From positions 248,001 to 312,000 of the forward strand of contig NZ_NHPP01000002.1 in the NCBI RefSeq assembly GCF_002838835.1: a stretch of 64,000 nt of DNA, given 5' to 3'. Shown here one piece after another: positions 35,359 through 44,408 of the stretch. The stretch comes from Siphonobacter sp. SORGH_AS_0500 (GTDB taxonomy: Bacteria > Bacteroidota > Bacteroidia > Cytophagales > Spirosomataceae). Within the stretch, counting starts at the first letter, position 1; every line of letters starts with the position of its first letter. The notes under the pieces were generated by a model, which saw nothing but the letters and a program-made list of their open reading frames with translations, was not told the DNA's origin and ran no database searches. A program made the position numbers and the translations under genes.

Positions 35359-37032
35359 ATGAACACACCTGCCTCACGCTTCCCTCTGATTGCTAAAGTA
35401 ATTTTCGGAGTTTTATTCTTTTGTTTACTGGTGGTCATATCGCTTTGGGTCGTAGGTGTTTATTTTCTTAAGCCTATGGTAGGCGACAAACTAAGCAAGA
35501 GCGTATATGAGAATTCCGATCAGTTGTATCAGCTTACGTTTGAAGATATAACCTATAATCCTTTTTCGGGACGGGGAAGTATTCGGGGGCTAAGCATTCA
35601 GGCCGATTCGGCTCGGCGGCGGCAATTGATTTCTTCCAAAGACATAACGGATCTAACGCTGGATGCCACCATCCCTGAGATTAGTCTGCAGGGAGCAGAG
35701 TTATTTACGTACCTTCTGCATAAAAAGCTCTTTATTGACGAAATAGCCATTAATCAGCCTCGTCTGACTATCCGGCAGTACCCCTCTTCGGGACCGAAGA
35801 AAAGTGAAGAGAAAAAGACCTTACATGAACTGCTGCAAAAGCAGTTTAAGGAGGTAGAGATTGGTAAGATCAGACTAATAGAAGCGAAGATTACGCACGA
35901 TAATCAGACCAGTGAAAAACCAATCACGAATTCAATCCAGCAGCTTTCCATTGAAGTTCAGCAGATGCTGGTAAACCCGGAGAGTTACCGGGACTCAAGC
36001 CGGGTTTTTTATGCGAAAAATATAGAAGTACAGCTCGATTCTTTGACTATGCCCAGCAAGGACCAGTTATCGAATCTTCAGGTTGGCAAACTCAACGTAT
36101 CAACCCAGACGCGGACCTTAACTATAGAGAACCTCGGGACAATTCCGGCTTACCCACGTCAGGAATACGTTAAACGATCGGGCGGTGGTAGTTATACCAA
36201 AGCAGTTTTATCGCATTTGCACGTGAGGGGGATGGACCTCTCGCAACTGGAACAAAAACAGAAGGTCCGCATTAATAAAGTGGAACTGGAAGGAGGACGA
36301 GTGGATGCGTTTGAAGTGCGAAATCGGAGTAGCAAAATGTCAGGACCCCGGAAACCTTTTCCCCACGAACAATTTCAGAAAATTCCGTTTGAATTAACCA
36401 TTGATTCGGTCATAACCCGGAAAATTGACCTTTACTACGATGAGTTAAACCCTAAGACCGAGCAAATTGGAGGAATTAATTTCCGTAACATTCAGGGTGT
36501 AATCACCAATCTAACCAATGACTCACTGACATTACTAAAATCGCCCACGGCAAGAGCTCATTTTCAAACGATGTTTATGGGAGCAAATGCTCTAAACACG
36601 CATTTTACATTTAACATGGCGGCCAATAACGGTGAATATACCTGCCAGGCCGAGTTAGGGCCAACGAATTTAGTAACCCTGAATGCTACGTTTAAGCCGC
36701 TGGCCTTAATGGAAATCGAATCGGGACGGGTTAATAATTTGAAATTCAAATTCTCTGGTAATAATGTGCAGAGCTGGGGTAGTGGCGTCATACTTTATCA
36801 GGATCTGAAAATCAACATTCTAAAAAAGGATGAGGAAAAGAAACGGTTCCGTATTCGTGATCTGTTCACCTTTGCGGCTAACAAAATTCTTACTTACGAT
36901 AGTAACCCCATGCCGAAAAAAGAAGTGCGGACTGGGAAAATAGAATATAAACGGGTTCCGGGAGAAAGTTTTTTTGGCATTCTCTGGCGAAGTATTCGCT
37001 CCTGTCTTTCCGATTCTGTTTTGAAAACCTAG
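35359..37032 (+). CDS. AsmA/DUF748-like envelope protein
   Basis: 557 residues. One N-terminal membrane anchor (FGVLFFCLLVVISLWVVGVY), then a long beta-rich periplasmic region with the features of the AsmA-like/DUF748 class: FEDITYNPFSGRGSIRGLSI, repeated strands, and a middle lysine-rich stretch. Members of this class span the periplasm as lipid-conducting or scaffold proteins. The C-terminus keeps short hydrophobic patches (FFGILWRSIRSCL), also seen in the family. Function here is only inferred from class. Followed by a strong 17-bp hairpin. Confidence 0.75.
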   Translation: MNTPASRFPLIAKVIFGVLFFCLLVVISLWVVGVYFLKPMVGDKLSKSVYENSDQLYQLTFEDITYNPFSGRGSIRGLSIQADSARRRQLISSKDITDLTLDATIPEISLQGAELFTYLLHKKLFIDEIAINQPRLTIRQYPSSGPKKSEEKKTLHELLQKQFKEVEIGKIRLIEAKITHDNQTSEKPITNSIQQLSIEVQQMLVNPESYRDSSRVFYAKNIEVQLDSLTMPSKDQLSNLQVGKLNVSTQTRTLTIENLGTIPAYPRQEYVKRSGGGSYTKAVLSHLHVRGMDLSQLEQKQKVRINKVELEGGRVDAFEVRNRSSKMSGPRKPFPHEQFQKIPFELTIDSVITRKIDLYYDELNPKTEQIGGINFRNIQGVITNLTNDSLTLLKSPTARAHFQTMFMGANALNTHFTFNMAANNGEYTCQAELGPTNLVTLNATFKPLALMEIESGRVNNLKFKFSGNNVQSWGSGVILYQDLKINILKKDEEKKRFRIRDLFTFAANKILTYDSNPMPKKEVRTGKIEYKRVPGESFFGILWRSIRSCLSDSVLKT

Positions 37033-37107
37033 ATCTATTCAGGTTTATGCTTGGTAAATAAATATTTACTAGTTCTAAAAAAAGTCAATTTAAAAATCAG
37101 TATAAAA

Positions 37108-37146
37108 ATATTTTGATACCCCTGAAAACCAGGGGTATCAAAATAT
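37108..37146 (+). terminator. Strong hairpin after the AsmA-like gene
   Basis: 17-bp perfect stem ATATTTTGATACCCCTG (37108-37124) and its complement (37130-37146), loop AAAAC. Little T-run after it. The remaining space to plsY (37147-37306) is AT-rich without a gene. Confidence 0.75.
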
Positions 37147-37306
37147 CGTATGTGTATATATAATAAGTAATGAATAGCCCCGCTTTTAAACAATTAACCC
37201 CATTGTTTACTTTACCTTCTATCATGAGCCTCTGGGTGAACTCTTAAAAACTTCTTAATTTTTTAATTATTACAAGAAGAGAAGTATCTAGAGAGGCAAT
37301 AGCCAG

Positions 37307-37314
37307 TATCTTTG
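37307..37314 (+). promoter_or_regulatory. -7 box before plsY
   Basis: TATCTTTG matches the Bacteroidota -7 consensus TAnnTTTG and lies 66 nt before the plsY start. No clear -33 TTTG is found at the expected distance. Confidence 0.5.
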
Positions 37315-37380
37315 TTTTTCACGCCAGTAGAAAATTGTCTTACAATTTTTCCATTCAATTTGGGTTATTAATCATCTGAA

Positions 37381-38022
37381 ATGACATTAAGCGTATTATT
37401 AGCAGGTCTTTTGGCCTACCTGTTAGGTTCTGTTCCCACGTCCGTTTGGTATGGACAGGCATTTTTTGGTATCGATGTTCGACAACACGGAAGTGGTAAC
37501 GCCGGTGCAACTAATACGTTTCGTACATTAGGAAAAAAGGCCGGAACTATTGTTCTGTTGATTGATGTGTTGAAAGGCTGGTTAGCAGCCAACCTGGCTC
37601 TGATTCTTTTTTACCTGAATGAGATTACGCTGGACGAACGTGTAGGCATGAAACTGGCGTTTGGCATTATCGCAGTCATTGGGCACCTGTTTCCGGTTTT
37701 TGCCAATTTTAAAGGTGGAAAAGGCGTAGCAACTTTACTGGGGATGGTCTTAAGTATTCACCCGGAAGCGGCGGGCGTTTGTATCGCTGTTTTCTTATTA
37801 GTGATGCTTTCGTCGCGTTACATTTCGCTGAGTTCAATTGTTGCCTCGCTGGCTTTCCCTCTGATTATGGTTTTCAAGCTTTTCGGCCCAGAAAGTAACT
37901 TACTGACGATCTTCGGATTTATTCTTTTCGGATTGATTGTCTATACACACCAGAAAAATATTGGACGTTTACTTCGCGGCGAAGAATCCCGAGTTCCCAT
38001 TGGTCGTCGTCGCAGCAGATAA
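37381..38022 (+). CDS. plsY: Glycerol-3-phosphate acyltransferase PlsY
   Basis: 213 residues, five or so spans. Uses acyl-phosphate to make lysophosphatidic acid, the first step of phospholipid synthesis. All three family motifs are visible: GSVPTSVWYG, the HGSGNAGATNTFRTLGKKAG loop, and HLFPVFANFKGGKGVATLLG; the N-terminal starts LSVLLAGLLAYLLGS. Single-gene unit with promoter and terminator of its own. Confidence 0.95.
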   Translation: MTLSVLLAGLLAYLLGSVPTSVWYGQAFFGIDVRQHGSGNAGATNTFRTLGKKAGTIVLLIDVLKGWLAANLALILFYLNEITLDERVGMKLAFGIIAVIGHLFPVFANFKGGKGVATLLGMVLSIHPEAAGVCIAVFLLVMLSSRYISLSSIVASLAFPLIMVFKLFGPESNLLTIFGFILFGLIVYTHQKNIGRLLRGEESRVPIGRRRSR

Positions 38023-38046
38023 TACGTTTTTGATTCATAACTAAAG

Positions 38047-38076
38047 AAAACCCGGACTTCCGTTCGGGTTTTTTCT
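38047..38076 (+). terminator. Intrinsic terminator after plsY
   Basis: AACCCGGAC / GTTCGGGTT stem followed by a run of T's (TTTTTTC). Confidence 0.85.
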
Positions 38077-38104
38077 TTTGCATCCGTGCTTTCCTTTACT
38101 TTTG
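38077..38104 (+). promoter_or_regulatory. Likely promoter of the M20 dipeptidase gene
   Basis: -33 TTTG (38077-38080), 16 nt, then -7 TACTTTTG (38097-38104), 28 nt before the start. The spacing is a few bases shorter than the usual 19-20. Confidence 0.5.
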
Positions 38105-38132
38105 TACGAGAAATCCTGATAATGATATTTCT

Positions 38133-39494
38133 ATGCAAGATTATTTAGAGGCTAATAAAGGCCGCTTCCTCGACGAACTCCTTGATTTATTACGTATTCC
38201 TTCGGTAAGTGCTGATTCGAAATTTAAAGGCGATGTGCGGAAGGCCGCAGAATTTGTCCGTGAAAGTCTGGAAAAAGCCGGTGCGGATGTAGCTGAAATT
38301 CACGAAACCAAAGGCCATCCGATTGTATATGGCGAAAAGATAGTGGATGCCAGCAAGCCAACGGTATTGGTTTATGGTCACTATGACGTTCAGCCTGCGG
38401 ATCCTTACGAACTCTGGACTTCGCCTCCGTTTGAACCTGTGATTAAGGACGAAAAAATCTACGCTCGCGGTTCAGCCGATGATAAAGGCCAGTTCTTCAT
38501 GCACGTGAAGGCGTTTGAAGCCATGATGGCTACCGATTCGCTGCCCTGCAACGTAAAGTTCATGATTGAAGGGGAAGAAGAAGTAGGTTCTGACAACCTC
38601 GGGACATTTGTAGCCGAGAATCGCGAAAAGCTGAAAGCGGATGTCATTCTGATTTCAGATACGGCGATGATTGCCAATGATGTACCCTCCATTGATACGG
38701 GTTTACGCGGCCTGAGTTATGTAGAAGTAGAGGTAACTGGCCCCAATCGTGATCTTCACTCGGGGGTTTACGGTGGTGCGGTAGCGAACCCCATCAATGC
38801 TCTGGCAAAAATGATTGCTAGTTTGCACGATGAAAACGGACACATCACAATTCCGAATTTTTACGATGACGTCATTGAACTTTCGGCGGAAGAGCGGGCG
38901 ATGCTGGAAGCAGCTCCCTTCGAACTGGAAGAATACAAATCAGATTTAGCGATTGAAGACGTACAGGGCGAAGCAGGTTATACCACCCGCGAGCGGGCCA
39001 GTATCCGTCCTACGCTGGACTGTAACGGTATCTGGGGTGGTTACATTGGCGAAGGAGCCAAAACGGTATTACCCTCGAAAGCTTACGCTAAAATCTCCAT
39101 GCGTCTGGTGCCGAATCAGGACTGGAACAAAATTACGGAACTGTTCAGCAAGCATTTTCTGAGCATCGCTCCTAAATCGGTAAAGGTAAAAGTAACGCCT
39201 CACCACGGTGGACAGCCTTACCTGACTCCGCTGGAATCTGCCGCTTATAAGGCTGCTGAAGCGGCTTTGGCGGAAAGCTTTGGTAAGAAGCCCGTTCCGA
39301 CGCGGGGTGGTGGAAGTATCCCCATCGTGGCTTTATTCGAAAAAGAGTTGGGATTAAAAACCGTATTAATGGGCTTCGGTCTGGATTCTGACTCGATTCA
39401 CTCGCCCAACGAACATTACGGACTGTTTAATTTCTACAAAGGTATTGAGACGATTCCTTTGTTCTTCAAACATTTCGCTGAGTTATCTAAGTAA
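38133..39494 (+). CDS. M20 family dipeptidase
   Basis: 453 residues, cytoplasmic. Zinc-dependent hydrolysis of dipeptides (CNDP/PepV-like branch). Family motifs: RIPSVSADSKFKGD at the N-terminus, metal site VYGHYDVQPADPYELW (His, Asp), GSADDKGQFFMHVKA, catalytic Glu with EGEEEVGSDN, and the C-terminal His in SDSIHSPNEHYG. The dimerisation domain with RDLHSGVYGG and SIRPTLDCNGIWGGY is also complete. Short, separate unit with promoter and terminator. Confidence 0.95.
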   Translation: MQDYLEANKGRFLDELLDLLRIPSVSADSKFKGDVRKAAEFVRESLEKAGADVAEIHETKGHPIVYGEKIVDASKPTVLVYGHYDVQPADPYELWTSPPFEPVIKDEKIYARGSADDKGQFFMHVKAFEAMMATDSLPCNVKFMIEGEEEVGSDNLGTFVAENREKLKADVILISDTAMIANDVPSIDTGLRGLSYVEVEVTGPNRDLHSGVYGGAVANPINALAKMIASLHDENGHITIPNFYDDVIELSAEERAMLEAAPFELEEYKSDLAIEDVQGEAGYTTRERASIRPTLDCNGIWGGYIGEGAKTVLPSKAYAKISMRLVPNQDWNKITELFSKHFLSIAPKSVKVKVTPHHGGQPYLTPLESAAYKAAEAALAESFGKKPVPTRGGGSIPIVALFEKELGLKTVLMGFGLDSDSIHSPNEHYGLFNFYKGIETIPLFFKHFAELSK

Positions 39495-39507
39495 TGGTTT
39501 TAGCCGG

Positions 39508-39536
39508 AGTTTAGGTAACTAAGCTCCGGTTTTTTA
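39508..39536 (+). terminator. Intrinsic terminator after the dipeptidase gene
   Basis: GCCGGAG...CTCCGGT stem (about 39508-39530) with a T-run of six. Confidence 0.8.
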
Positions 39537-39545
39537 ACTTTCTCT

Positions 39546-40391
39546 ATGCGTTCGATCTTTACCCTGACTGGGGCTTTCTTCCTGTTGATCACTGGAGCGT
39601 TTGCTCAAACCAAAACTGAATTTCTTCCTAAAGGTCGTTTGTTTGATCCGATCTTGCTGGACCCATTGGAGGCTAAAACCAGTGCGTTTCTCATCCGACG
39701 GACGGAAGATGGCGTTAGCAAAAAAGGACTTTTTGCTCCCTTTTCCATTGGGATTCAGAAAAGTTTTTTCCGCTGGAGTAAAGACGAAGGGCACGCTTCC
39801 GAGCTGGCTTTGGATGTGGTAGCAAACACGCAGTTCGAGATGTTTCACGACAGCAGGGAAGATCGTTTTCGTCGCTACATGTATAACGTCGATTACCGCG
39901 TCGGATTGATGTATAACCTCAGACGAGACCAATCCAGCTGGCGTTTTCGGATTTTTCACCTGTCTTCGCACCTTGGCGATGATTACCTGATTCGAAATCA
40001 GTTGATTTACTTTACACCAAATGCGGTGAACTATGAGCAAATAGATGCTTTGTATTCCAGAAATGTTCAATCCGTTCGACTTTACGGGGGGGCAGGAATG
40101 AGCTTACGTCCCTCCTCGGAGCGGAAGCGGTTGTATACGCAATTGGGTTTGGTCTGGAAACAGCCCAACCGTCAAAAATCTCGCTGGTGGGCGGGATTGG
40201 ATGCCCGCATGATTGAACAAACGAATTTTCATCCGGGGATAACGGCTGCATTTGGTATTGAGCTGGGAGAAGCCGAACGGGGCCCCTTGAGCATTGCTAT
40301 ACAGGCCTTTCACGGTCCATTACCTTTCAGTGCTTACGAACAACGTATTAATAACTGGGTTGGTCTTGGCTTTTATCTCAATCCTTTTTAA
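39546..40391 (+). CDS. DUF1207 outer-membrane protein
   Basis: 281 residues. Signal peptide MRSIFTLTGAFFLLITGAFA. The FLPKGRLFDPILLDPLEAK motif with a predicted beta barrel thereafter is characteristic of DUF1207, and the C-terminus WVGLGFYLNPF ends with the barrel-type aromatic residue. Usually found as an outer-membrane protein with no assigned ligand. The first six nucleotides follow the terminator of the upstream gene. Confidence 0.85.
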   Translation: MRSIFTLTGAFFLLITGAFAQTKTEFLPKGRLFDPILLDPLEAKTSAFLIRRTEDGVSKKGLFAPFSIGIQKSFFRWSKDEGHASELALDVVANTQFEMFHDSREDRFRRYMYNVDYRVGLMYNLRRDQSSWRFRIFHLSSHLGDDYLIRNQLIYFTPNAVNYEQIDALYSRNVQSVRLYGGAGMSLRPSSERKRLYTQLGLVWKQPNRQKSRWWAGLDARMIEQTNFHPGITAAFGIELGEAERGPLSIAIQAFHGPLPFSAYEQRINNWVGLGFYLNPF

Positions 40392-40468
40392 ACTCAGTTT
40401 GGTTTTGATTTGAGATATTTTGGGCTGGATTCTGTCTGGTCATAACAGGTAAATCAGTAGTGAGTTAG

Positions 40469-40504
40469 CCTCCCGAAAGTTTTAAAACTTTTGGGAGGTT
40501 TTTT
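40469..40504 (+). terminator. Terminator after the DUF1207 gene
   Basis: Stem CCTCCCGAAAGTTTT / AAAACTTTTGGGAGG with one mismatch, then TTTTTT. Confidence 0.9.
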
Positions 40505-40532
40505 ATAGGTTTAAAACAACTTAGAGTAGGCC

Positions 40533-40556
40533 GTTGCCAGCTTTTCTGCTGGCAAC
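40533..40556. repeat. GCTGCCAGC palindrome family, copy 4
   Basis: GTTGCCAGC-TTTTCT-GCTGGCAAC; one base pair changed on both arms at once (GC to AT), a compensated change that keeps the stem. Confidence 0.9.
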
Positions 40557-40596
40557 AATTAAGCTGCCTGCCACACCTATCAGCAAGTTTACCGCA

Positions 40597-41832
40597 TTAT
40601 TCAATCAACAAGATTTCCACTCGTCGATCTTTCTGCCGATCTGCTTCGGGACGATTGGGGTTAACCTGAGCTTGTGAGCTGCCTAACGATTCCAGCTCAA
40701 TCGGGACATTAACTTTCCCTTCCTGCATTAAAAATAACTTGACCCTGGCCGCTCTCTTTTGAGAGAGTAATAAGTTCGGCTCGGATTCTCCCACCGCATC
40801 AGCATAACCTATTATACGAATTCGCGAAGGTTTTTCCTGACTCATGTGCTGAAGTAAACGTTTCAACACTTCATGCGATTCTGTCGATAAATCAAAGGAG
40901 CGGTAATCAAAAAAAAGGGTACTTCTTCTTAAAATAACGGGTTGATTAGTGGTGGTAAGTGGGGCCGTAGAAGTGAGGGAATCAATGGAGTTCGTTTTTC
41001 TGAAAAGCTTACCAAGAGAAGTAACCATCAAGTCACTGTGCACGGAATCGACGGAAGCCTGCACGTAGTAAACCGTTGAATCTTTAGGGTGAACGGAGAA
41101 ATAGGCTTCAAAGCCCGCCGTATTAATACCCGTCAATGGTTCGGGTTCTGACCAGTTTTCCCAGGAATTATCCAAACGTTTGCTTCGATATACGTCTGCA
41201 TTACCAGAACGGTCACTCGAAAAATATAAGTAAGGAGCCAGCCAGAATGGAGCGAAATCGTGGCTCGATGAATTGATTTTTTTGCCTAAAGCGATAGGCT
41301 CCATCCATTCACCAAACGTATTCTTTCGGGTAAAGAATAAATCATCATCCAGCCGCCGGGAATCGGGCATGGCCAGGAGTAATAGCGAATCATGAACCAG
41401 GTGAAAGCCAATATGCCCGGAAGAGCTATTTAAAGCCGGAATAGTTACGGATTCTGGAGATGCCCAGGTATTTCCCTGACGCGTAGTAACTGATAAACCC
41501 GGTCGGACTTTCTTTCGGAAGTATTGATTGGCCAGATAAAGTTGTGAGCCCCTTTGAGCGACGATAACGTCATCGGCATTCGTATTCAGGGGAAAAGCCT
41601 GCGGAGCTTGCCAGTAACCCTGCGGTGAGCGAATGCTAAACCAGCTATCCTGTTTTCGCTGATCGTGGTAATCCCGAACGAAGTATAAGGTATCTCCACT
41701 GGGAGAAAAAACCGGAGCTAATTCATCAGCGGAGGAATTGGGAATCTGAGCCTGAGTAACAAAAGAAACAGGCAGTAAAATCACCATTAAAGACCGAATG
41801 ATTCTACTGCCCATTGTTTTGCTGAAACCCAT
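40597..41832 (-). CDS. OmpA family protein with PD40 propeller repeats
   Basis: 411 residues. Signal peptide (to about AQA-QI), then a WD40/PD40-like propeller region (ADELAPVFSPSGDTLYFVRD, LYFSSDRSGNADVYRSKRLD), then a C-terminal OmpA peptidoglycan-binding domain with RIIGYADAVGESEPNLLLSQ, KRAARVKLFLMQEGK and DRRVEILLIE. A cell-wall-bound envelope protein; such proteins are abundant in Cytophagales. Its ATG overlaps the def stop as TAATG, hence translational coupling to peptide deformylase; a second ATG six codons on is possible. Confidence 0.88.
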   Translation of the reverse strand: MGFSKTMGSRIIRSLMVILLPVSFVTQAQIPNSSADELAPVFSPSGDTLYFVRDYHDQRKQDSWFSIRSPQGYWQAPQAFPLNTNADDVIVAQRGSQLYLANQYFRKKVRPGLSVTTRQGNTWASPESVTIPALNSSSGHIGFHLVHDSLLLLAMPDSRRLDDDLFFTRKNTFGEWMEPIALGKKINSSSHDFAPFWLAPYLYFSSDRSGNADVYRSKRLDNSWENWSEPEPLTGINTAGFEAYFSVHPKDSTVYYVQASVDSVHSDLMVTSLGKLFRKTNSIDSLTSTAPLTTTNQPVILRRSTLFFDYRSFDLSTESHEVLKRLLQHMSQEKPSRIRIIGYADAVGESEPNLLLSQKRAARVKLFLMQEGKVNVPIELESLGSSQAQVNPNRPEADRQKDRRVEILLIE

Positions 41833-42416
41833 TATAGCTTAGGGAATTTCATTTTATAATCTACCCGCACATCACCTTTAGTAATGTTGGAAAGCTTCTT
41901 TTTCAATAAAGTACGTTTCAGCGGAGGCATGTAATCCGTGAAAAGAATCCCTTCGATGTGATCATATTCATGCTGGATAATGCGAGCCGCAATACCGTCA
42001 TATTCTTCCACGTGCTGATTCCAGTCCAGATCGTAATACTGAATTTTTACGCGTTCGGGACGATTCACCTCCGAACGAATGCCGGGAATGGAAAGGCAAC
42101 CTTCCTCGTAAGCCCATTCTTCGCCGTCTTCTTCCAGGATTTCGGGGTTAATAAACGCCTTCTTGAAACCAACCAGACTAGGGTCAAAATCCTCGCTGTC
42201 TTCCTCTTCACCGTCAATAATAGGGGTACCATCCACGACAAACAAACGCAGACTCAGACCCACCTGGGGGGCGGCCAGTCCAACGCCGGAGGCTTTGTAC
42301 ATGGTTTCAAACATGTTATCGACCAATTGCTTGAGGTCGAGATCGGTATCTTTAGGAATGTCGGCGGCTTCTTTCCGTAAAACGGGGTCACCGTAAGCGA
42401 CGATCGGCAGAATCAT
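41832..42416 (-). CDS. def: Peptide deformylase
   Basis: 194 residues. Removes the formyl group from the N-terminal Met of new proteins. All three metal/active-site motifs are intact: GVGLAAPQVG, EEGCLSIPG (Cys ligand) and QHEYDHIEGILF (His ligands, Glu base). An acidic insert (GEEEDSEDF, about 80-88) is somewhat unusual. Not beside fmt, which is in the window at 63191. Confidence 0.97.
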   Translation of the reverse strand: MILPIVAYGDPVLRKEAADIPKDTDLDLKQLVDNMFETMYKASGVGLAAPQVGLSLRLFVVDGTPIIDGEEEDSEDFDPSLVGFKKAFINPEILEEDGEEWAYEEGCLSIPGIRSEVNRPERVKIQYYDLDWNQHVEEYDGIAARIIQHEYDHIEGILFTDYMPPLKRTLLKKKLSNITKGDVRVDYKMKFPKL

Positions 42417-42619
42417 AATCGATTATAAATTTCCGTTTCAGTACTAAACGGACTGATAAACGGTTTGTTGAGAATAGAAAGTACAAAATTCGTGAAAGGA
42501 GACGGCTTTTCCGAACCTGATTTTGGGATTGTAAATTTTTGAAGAAAAGGGAAGGCCCCTTCGCTGGAATTTTGTGACTGATAATGAGGCAATGGTGCAC
42601 TGAAATAGCATCTTGTTTT

Positions 42620-42627
42620 TACTTTTG
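42620..42627 (+). promoter_or_regulatory. -7 box before the amidohydrolase gene
   Basis: TACTTTTG, a match to TAnnTTTG, 31 nt before ATG 42659. No TTTG at the usual -33 distance. Confidence 0.5.
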
Positions 42628-42658
42628 TTATTGAATTTCTCCATTGTTGAATCTATCT

Positions 42659-44080
42659 ATGAATCGCCGTAAAGCTATTAGCCAACTTTCGTTGGCTTCG
42701 GTCGCTATGTGCACAGGCTGGGCTTTTAACCGAACCCGCGTTATACACTCGCCGAGTCAGGATCAAACGTTTCCAATTGTTATTCAAAAAGGCTCGGTCT
42801 TTACGGAGGGGAGCTTGCAGAAACTCAATGTGGGCGTGACCGAAAAGGGAACGCTTCATCTGAGTCCGCTGGAATTATCGGGAACTCAGGTTATTAATGC
42901 GGAAGGTAAAATTGTTAGTCCGGGATTTATCGATATACTAGCCGATGGCCCGAAAAATTTGACTAACGATTACCACGTTTTCGAGCGATTTAAACTAACC
43001 GACGGCGTTACGACGACTCTGCAATTGCACGGTGGTCGGGAAAATCCCGGGGAGTACCATCGCTTCTTTGATCCGAAGCCGCATTACACGAATTATGGCG
43101 TTGGTATTTACGTCATGGGTATTCGATTGGCCGAAGATCTGCCCCACCGCCTGAAACACATAGAGAAAATGTTGGCGGAGGGAGCCTTGAGTGTCTCACA
43201 CAGCCTGGAATATCAGCCCACGCCTTATTGGGAAGTGAAAGCATACGCTAAGCTGGCTAAGCAGTACGAGCGGCCCATGTTTCTGCACTTACGTTACTCT
43301 AATAAGGAAAATGAGTTAGTGGGGGTGAAAGAAGCCATTCGGCTGGCTCAGGAGACGGGTGTTCACCTGCACATTGACCATCTTCACTCCACCGGCGGAA
43401 CGTTCCACATGCCCGAAGCTCTGGATCTGATTGACAAAGCCCGGCAGTCAGGTCTTGCCATCACGACTTGCGTCTATCCTTATACCTACTGGGCAACCTA
43501 TTTGCATTCTAAGCGATTTGATGAGGGCTGGCAGCAGCGGTATGGCCTGGATTATAATGACTTACAGTTAGTAGGGACGAACCAACGCATTACTCCAGAA
43601 TCCTTTCAGTATTACCGCAAACATCCGGGGTATCTGGTGGCGGTTCCCGAAGGAGCGATGCCTTTCGAAAGTACCATTGATCTGGCTCTACAAACGGATT
43701 TCTGTATGATTGGCTCAGACGGAGGCATGGCCTCGATGGAAGCGGCCAACTCACATCCTCGGGGAGCGGGGTGCTTTGCTACTGCTATTCAGCACGCCCA
43801 GTCAATTGGTTTACCTTTGGAAAAAATACTACCCAAGATCACACAAATGCCTGCCGATCTGATTCATCCAGCGGTTCGAAATCGGGGAGAAATCAAGGAA
43901 GGAGCTATGGCCGATGTCACCATTTTCGACCCTAAGACCATTCAGGGCCGGGCTACCGTAGAATATCCTAATCGTGATTCAGCAGGAATTGAAGCTGTTA
44001 TCCTGAACGGAAAAGTAGCTTACCTACAAGGTCAAATTCTAGCCGAAAACGGATTGCCGATTCGAAATACGGCTGTTTAA
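42659..44080 (+). CDS. Secreted amidohydrolase, D-aminoacylase-like, lacking the HxH metal motif
   Basis: 473 residues from ATG 42659 (in-frame TTG codons 15 nt upstream are unlikely). N-terminus MNRRKAISQLSLASVAMC resembles a twin-arginine or Sec signal. The overall fold is of the N-acyl-D-amino-acid deacylase type: GKIVSPGFID, DGVTTTLQLHGG, HLHIDHLHSTGG, MIGSDGGMAS, KEGAMADVTIFDP. But the usual GFIDxHxH is GFIDILADGP here (Asp92), and the Cys of the family's GNCG is LHGG. His residues in FLHLRYSN and HIDHLH and Asp in GSDG remain. So the two-metal centre is probably altered or the protein is inactive. Confidence 0.8.
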   Translation: MNRRKAISQLSLASVAMCTGWAFNRTRVIHSPSQDQTFPIVIQKGSVFTEGSLQKLNVGVTEKGTLHLSPLELSGTQVINAEGKIVSPGFIDILADGPKNLTNDYHVFERFKLTDGVTTTLQLHGGRENPGEYHRFFDPKPHYTNYGVGIYVMGIRLAEDLPHRLKHIEKMLAEGALSVSHSLEYQPTPYWEVKAYAKLAKQYERPMFLHLRYSNKENELVGVKEAIRLAQETGVHLHIDHLHSTGGTFHMPEALDLIDKARQSGLAITTCVYPYTYWATYLHSKRFDEGWQQRYGLDYNDLQLVGTNQRITPESFQYYRKHPGYLVAVPEGAMPFESTIDLALQTDFCMIGSDGGMASMEAANSHPRGAGCFATAIQHAQSIGLPLEKILPKITQMPADLIHPAVRNRGEIKEGAMADVTIFDPKTIQGRATVEYPNRDSAGIEAVILNGKVAYLQGQILAENGLPIRNTAV

Positions 44081-44086
44081 TTTTAA

Positions 44087-44400
44087 ATGAGTGAATGATA
44101 GAATGAGTGAATGATAGAATGAGTGAATGATAGAATGAGTGAATGTATGTAGCGTACCTGCTTACGTTTAACACAAGATGCATAGCTCGCACTAGTAGTG
44201 ATTTACCAGGCCGCTGCCAGCTTTTTCGCTGGCAGCAGTTGTTTAAACTTACTATGTGCTACCAGCGAAAAAGCTGGCAGCGGGCTATACGAACCATAAG
44301 GGATTATAGACTATCCATAAAAAATGAGTGAACAGGTTAGCACACCTATTCACTCATTCTATCATTCGCTCATTCAATATTGAGTATCATTCACTCACTC
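44087..44400. repeat. Nested inverted repeat: tandem 16-bp units around two GCTGCCAGC palindromes
   Basis: Left arm: three exact copies of ATGAGTGAATGATAGA plus a partial fourth (44087-44146). Right arm: inverted copies at 44348-44400 that pair over about 28 bp with one mismatch. Inside lie palindrome copies 5 (44213-44236) and 6 (GCTACCAGC-GAAAAA-GCTGGCAGC, 44258-44281) in opposite orientation. The space is between two converging genes. Confidence 0.9.
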
Positions 44401-44408
44401 AAAACTAA

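Noticed and set aside
44087-44400. CRISPR-like array
   Set aside because: Units are directly tandem without spacers and no cas genes are near.
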